The notes under the pieces were generated by a model. The model saw only the letters and a list, made by a program, of their open reading frames with translations, made no database searches and was not told where the DNA came from. Positions 61,567 through 64,000 of a stretch of 64,000 nucleotides of DNA are shown here, piece by piece (within the stretch, counting starts at the first letter, position 1; each line of letters begins with the position of its first letter). The position numbers and the translations under genes are program-made. Where the stretch lies: contig NZ_JAPIVQ010000002.1 of NCBI RefSeq assembly GCF_026239675.1, positions 124,001-188,000 of the forward strand. Direction: 5' to 3'. Origin of the DNA: Pedobacter sp. PLR (lineage in GTDB: Bacteria > Bacteroidota > Bacteroidia > Sphingobacteriales > Sphingobacteriaceae).

Positions 61567-63687
61567 TTAGTTCAACAAATCAGCAGGAACCGGTTTGTTC
61601 AACAAATGGTCATAGTAAAAACGAATTCTTTCCGCTTTATCATGAGGCGTTTTTACACCACCCCAACCATGGCGACCACCAGGATAAATCATCAATTCAA
61701 AATGCTTATTCGCATTCTGCAATTTATCTACCAGCTGAATCGTGTTTTGCATATGCACGTTATCGTCCATATCGCCATGCATGATGCGCAATAATCCTTT
61801 ATATTTATCTACATAAGTCAACACAGAGCCGTTTTTATAACCTTCAGGGTTTTCCTGTGGCGTATCCATGAAACGTTCTGTATAGTGACTGTCGTACAAC
61901 TCCCAGCTGGTAACCGGCGCACCTGCAACTCCGAAATCGAAATCATTGGCACCCATGGTTAAAGCCATACAAGTCATATAACCACCGTAACTATGACCTG
62001 TGATCAATAGTTTTTTGTTGTCTACATAAGACTTGGCTTTCAACCATCTTGCTGCAGTTGTATAATCTTTCATCTCCCATTTGCCCAGGTTACGGTGCAT
62101 TAAAGCCACACCCTCTTTACCGAATTGTCCGGAAGCACGGTGATCTACTGCAATCTGGATGATTCCTTCATTAGACCAGTACTGAGGAGCTGTACCTTTC
62201 CAGGTATTCGTTACCGTACCTGCATTCGGACCGCCATAAATACTCATGACAACCGGGTATCTTTTGTTGGCATCAAAATCTGTCGGGTAAGTAATCACAG
62301 CCGGCAATTGGTAACCGTCTTCCGTAGGAATAGTGATCATTTCCGTTTTACCGAAGTTATACTGCGCGAAATCTGCTGATTTACTGTTGCCCAATTCCTT
62401 TACCACCTTACCATTATTGTCTAGTAATGTTCTCTTTGGCGGAGTCGTTACATTGGAATAAGTAGTAATGAAGTAACGGCCATTCGGAGAAAGTTGTACC
62501 TGGTGCGTGTAATCACCGAAAGTCAGCCTTTTCAGGTTTTTACCATTGTAATCTACGCGGTAAAAATCAGAACGTGTAGAAGCCTCTTTGCGGGCATTGA
62601 AATAAACAACTTTGTTTTTCTCATCTACATGAACTAAACTCGTTACCTGCCATTTGCCGGAAGTGATCGGGTTGATCAGCTTTCCTGCTAAAGTATACAG
62701 GTAAAAATGTGCCCAACCTGTTTTATCACTTTTCAGGATATAGTGTTTTTTATCCTTTAAATATTCAATACGACCATCATAATCCAGGTCTACCCAGGAA
62801 GATTGTTTCTCGTCATAAATCTCTTTCTTACTTCCTGTAGCAGGGTTCACCGCATAGAATTTCAGGTTATCCTGACCGCGGTTCATCCACTGTACCATCA
62901 GGCTGCTGCCATCATAGCTCCAGTACGGTGTGCCGAAATACTGGTCGTCTTTTTCATTGAAATCTGCCCAGGTAACTGTACCACCAGCAACAGGAACGAA
63001 ACCGACTTTTACTTCCGGATTTGGATCACCAGCCTTAGGGTATCTTGTTTTCTCAGTATAACCATGCTGACCTGTAGAACCATTAATCGGGAACATCGGA
63101 ACCTTAGTATCATCGAAATGCATGAAAGCAATATTCTTGCTGTCCGGCGACCACCAGAAGGCTTTGTATTCTGTAGCGCGTCCTAAAATCTCTTCAAAAT
63201 ATACCCATGATGACCAACCGTTATAGATTACGTCAGTACCATCAGTAGTGTATCTCGTTTCTTTTCCAGTCTCCACATCTACCGAATATAAATCGTTATC
63301 GCGGGTAAAAGCGATGTATTTACCATCAGGAGATAGGGTAGGATTCTTTTCTTCTGCTTTAGTATTGGTCAGTTGTTTTGCGGCTTCTTTTCCGTATTGA
63401 ATAAAAATATCATTGTTTCTGATGTTCACATTCACATTGCTCTTTGGAGCAGGTGTATAAGGTGTTCTGTCACCTGTTTTTATAGCTACGGCGTATAATT
63501 TACGATCTGTAGCATCCATTTCAATATAATGGTTGTCGTCTGACCAGCCATTTACCATATTCATCGGCTTGGTTAGTGATAACTCTTTGCCCATTGTTTG
63601 TTGTTGGCTCAACCTTTTCAGTTGTGCCTGTACCGTATAGCTGAAGCAAAACGATGCCGCTAAACTGATAAGTACTGTTTTTTTCAT
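61567..63687 (-). CDS. S9 family dipeptidyl peptidase IV-type
   Basis: A secreted or periplasmic peptidase of 706 residues that probably removes X-Pro dipeptides. Signal peptide 1-22 (ending VQAQ); N-terminal beta-propeller to about 440; alpha/beta-hydrolase domain from about 445. The triad is Ser566 (GHSYGG), Asp641 (GDMDDNVHMQ) and His673 (GGRHGWGG). The double-glutamate motif Glu165-Glu166 (WVYFEE) that binds the substrate N-terminus in DPP IV is present, as is YGGPN (oxyanion Tyr484). The match to DPP IV is strong. It is monocistronic, with a hairpin terminator after it. Confidence 0.95.
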   Translation of the reverse strand: MKKTVLISLAASFCFSYTVQAQLKRLSQQQTMGKELSLTKPMNMVNGWSDDNHYIEMDATDRKLYAVAIKTGDRTPYTPAPKSNVNVNIRNNDIFIQYGKEAAKQLTNTKAEEKNPTLSPDGKYIAFTRDNDLYSVDVETGKETRYTTDGTDVIYNGWSSWVYFEEILGRATEYKAFWWSPDSKNIAFMHFDDTKVPMFPINGSTGQHGYTEKTRYPKAGDPNPEVKVGFVPVAGGTVTWADFNEKDDQYFGTPYWSYDGSSLMVQWMNRGQDNLKFYAVNPATGSKKEIYDEKQSSWVDLDYDGRIEYLKDKKHYILKSDKTGWAHFYLYTLAGKLINPITSGKWQVTSLVHVDEKNKVVYFNARKEASTRSDFYRVDYNGKNLKRLTFGDYTHQVQLSPNGRYFITTYSNVTTPPKRTLLDNNGKVVKELGNSKSADFAQYNFGKTEMITIPTEDGYQLPAVITYPTDFDANKRYPVVMSIYGGPNAGTVTNTWKGTAPQYWSNEGIIQIAVDHRASGQFGKEGVALMHRNLGKWEMKDYTTAARWLKAKSYVDNKKLLITGHSYGGYMTCMALTMGANDFDFGVAGAPVTSWELYDSHYTERFMDTPQENPEGYKNGSVLTYVDKYKGLLRIMHGDMDDNVHMQNTIQLVDKLQNANKHFELMIYPGGRHGWGGVKTPHDKAERIRFYYDHLLNKPVPADLLN

Positions 63688-63735
63688 TTAGTGTATAATT
63701 GTGTGTTAATGTTGATACGAAACCTAATAAAAAAA

Positions 63736-63759
63736 AGGCGCCCTGGTTCAAAGGCGCCT
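63736..63759 (-). terminator. Terminator of ilvE
   Basis: Stem AGGCGCC (63736-63742) with GGCGCCT (63753-63759), a ten-base loop, followed on the minus strand by a run of eight or more T. 34 bases after the ilvE stop. Confidence 0.88.
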
Positions 63760-63792
63760 CACAAAAATTATTTACAGCAATGTGCTATAAAT

Positions 63793-64000
63793 TTACAAGA
63801 TAAAATTCCATCCGAATTCGTCCGGAGCAAGTCCGTAACGGATGTCATTTAATGTTTTTGCAATACCTGCAGAAATGGTACGTGTAGCAGGATCGGTTAA
63901 AGTATATAATTTACCTTCGTAACCAATTTCACCGATTGGTGTAACTGTAGCGGCAGTACCAGCTGCAAAAGCATCTGTTAAACGACCGTTTTCAATGCCT
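63793..64000 (-). CDS. ilvE: Branched-chain amino-acid aminotransferase, C-terminal 68 residues
   Basis: A PLP enzyme that makes or degrades leucine, isoleucine and valine. My translation of the fragment gives NGRLTDAFAAGTAATVTPIGEIGYEG and ends DIRYGLAPDEFGWNFIL, which fits the C-terminal part of fold-type IV IlvE (GTAA.V.PIG, YG..pDefGW). The catalytic lysine lies beyond the window. It reads on the minus strand, and ends in a good terminator. Confidence 0.9.
   Translation of the reverse strand, partial: GIENGRLTDAFAAGTAATVTPIGEIGYEGKLYTLTDPATRTISAGIAKTLNDIRYGLAPDEFGWNFIL

Overview
The window is chromosomal DNA from a Gram-negative member of the Bacteroidetes, most likely Sphingobacteriaceae (Pedobacter-like). 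The signs are TonB-dependent receptors with carboxypeptidase-like N-terminal domains, a PorP/SprF protein beside a giant PKD protein with a type IX secretion sorting domain, an ECF sigma/FecR/receptor cassette, BlaR1 fused to TonB C-terminal domains, promoters resembling TTG-N19-TAnnTTTG rather than -35/-10 boxes, and weak Shine-Dalgarno sequences. I saw no rRNA, tRNA, insertion sequence, prophage or CRISPR array. No gene-free stretch exceeds about 300 bases.

Layout. 1-5.9 kb: the start of dapF (cut by the window edge), an HtrA/Deg protease and the sdhCAB operon. 5.9-12.6 kb: a BlaI/BlaR1-type pair with a readable operator-promoter region, an M28 peptidase, a small membrane peptide and a LytS/LytTR two-component pair. 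12.6-23.5 kb: PlsC, Nudix hydrolase and an outer-membrane barrel protein; a thioredoxin-fold protein, ClpS and FabH; then MG2/plug protein, enoyl-CoA isomerase and dienoyl-CoA reductase-like SDR; then dCTP deaminase. 23.6-28.8 kb: 4'-phosphopantetheinyl transferase, LipB, two small membrane proteins, an SGNH lipoprotein, L-serine dehydratase and MgtC. 28.8-43 kb (minus strand): PorP/SprF with a 1996-residue PKD adhesin, groES-groEL, and the run miaB, sigma-54 activator, lptE, TPR protein, secG. 43-44.9 kb: a TIGR04325 methyltransferase overlapping a glycosyltransferase.

44.9-54.2 kb is a tight seven-gene plus-strand unit: CHRD lipoprotein, ECF sigma factor, FecR anti-sigma, STN-containing TonB receptor, DUF4249 lipoprotein and two tandem AsmA-like paralogues. 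It reads as a cell-surface-signalling uptake system with two added envelope proteins. 54.2-61.4 kb is a minus-strand unit: a membrane-tethered TPR/HTH regulator, TonB receptor, beta-helix lipoprotein and beta-propeller phytase, with direct and inverted repeats in its leader. It looks like a phytate or organophosphate acquisition locus. 61.5-64 kb: a DPP IV-type peptidase and the end of ilvE.

Most genes are ordinary core genes. The observations I would follow up are the BlaI-type operators set into a Bacteroidetes promoter, inverted repeats touching or containing start codons (CHRD lipoprotein and PKD adhesin), the 32-bp-phased direct repeats before the phytase-receptor operon, receptor-plug fragments in two proteins without a barrel, and the AsmA-like pair attached to the sigma/anti-sigma/receptor operon. 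I did not find a system that I can call new with confidence.
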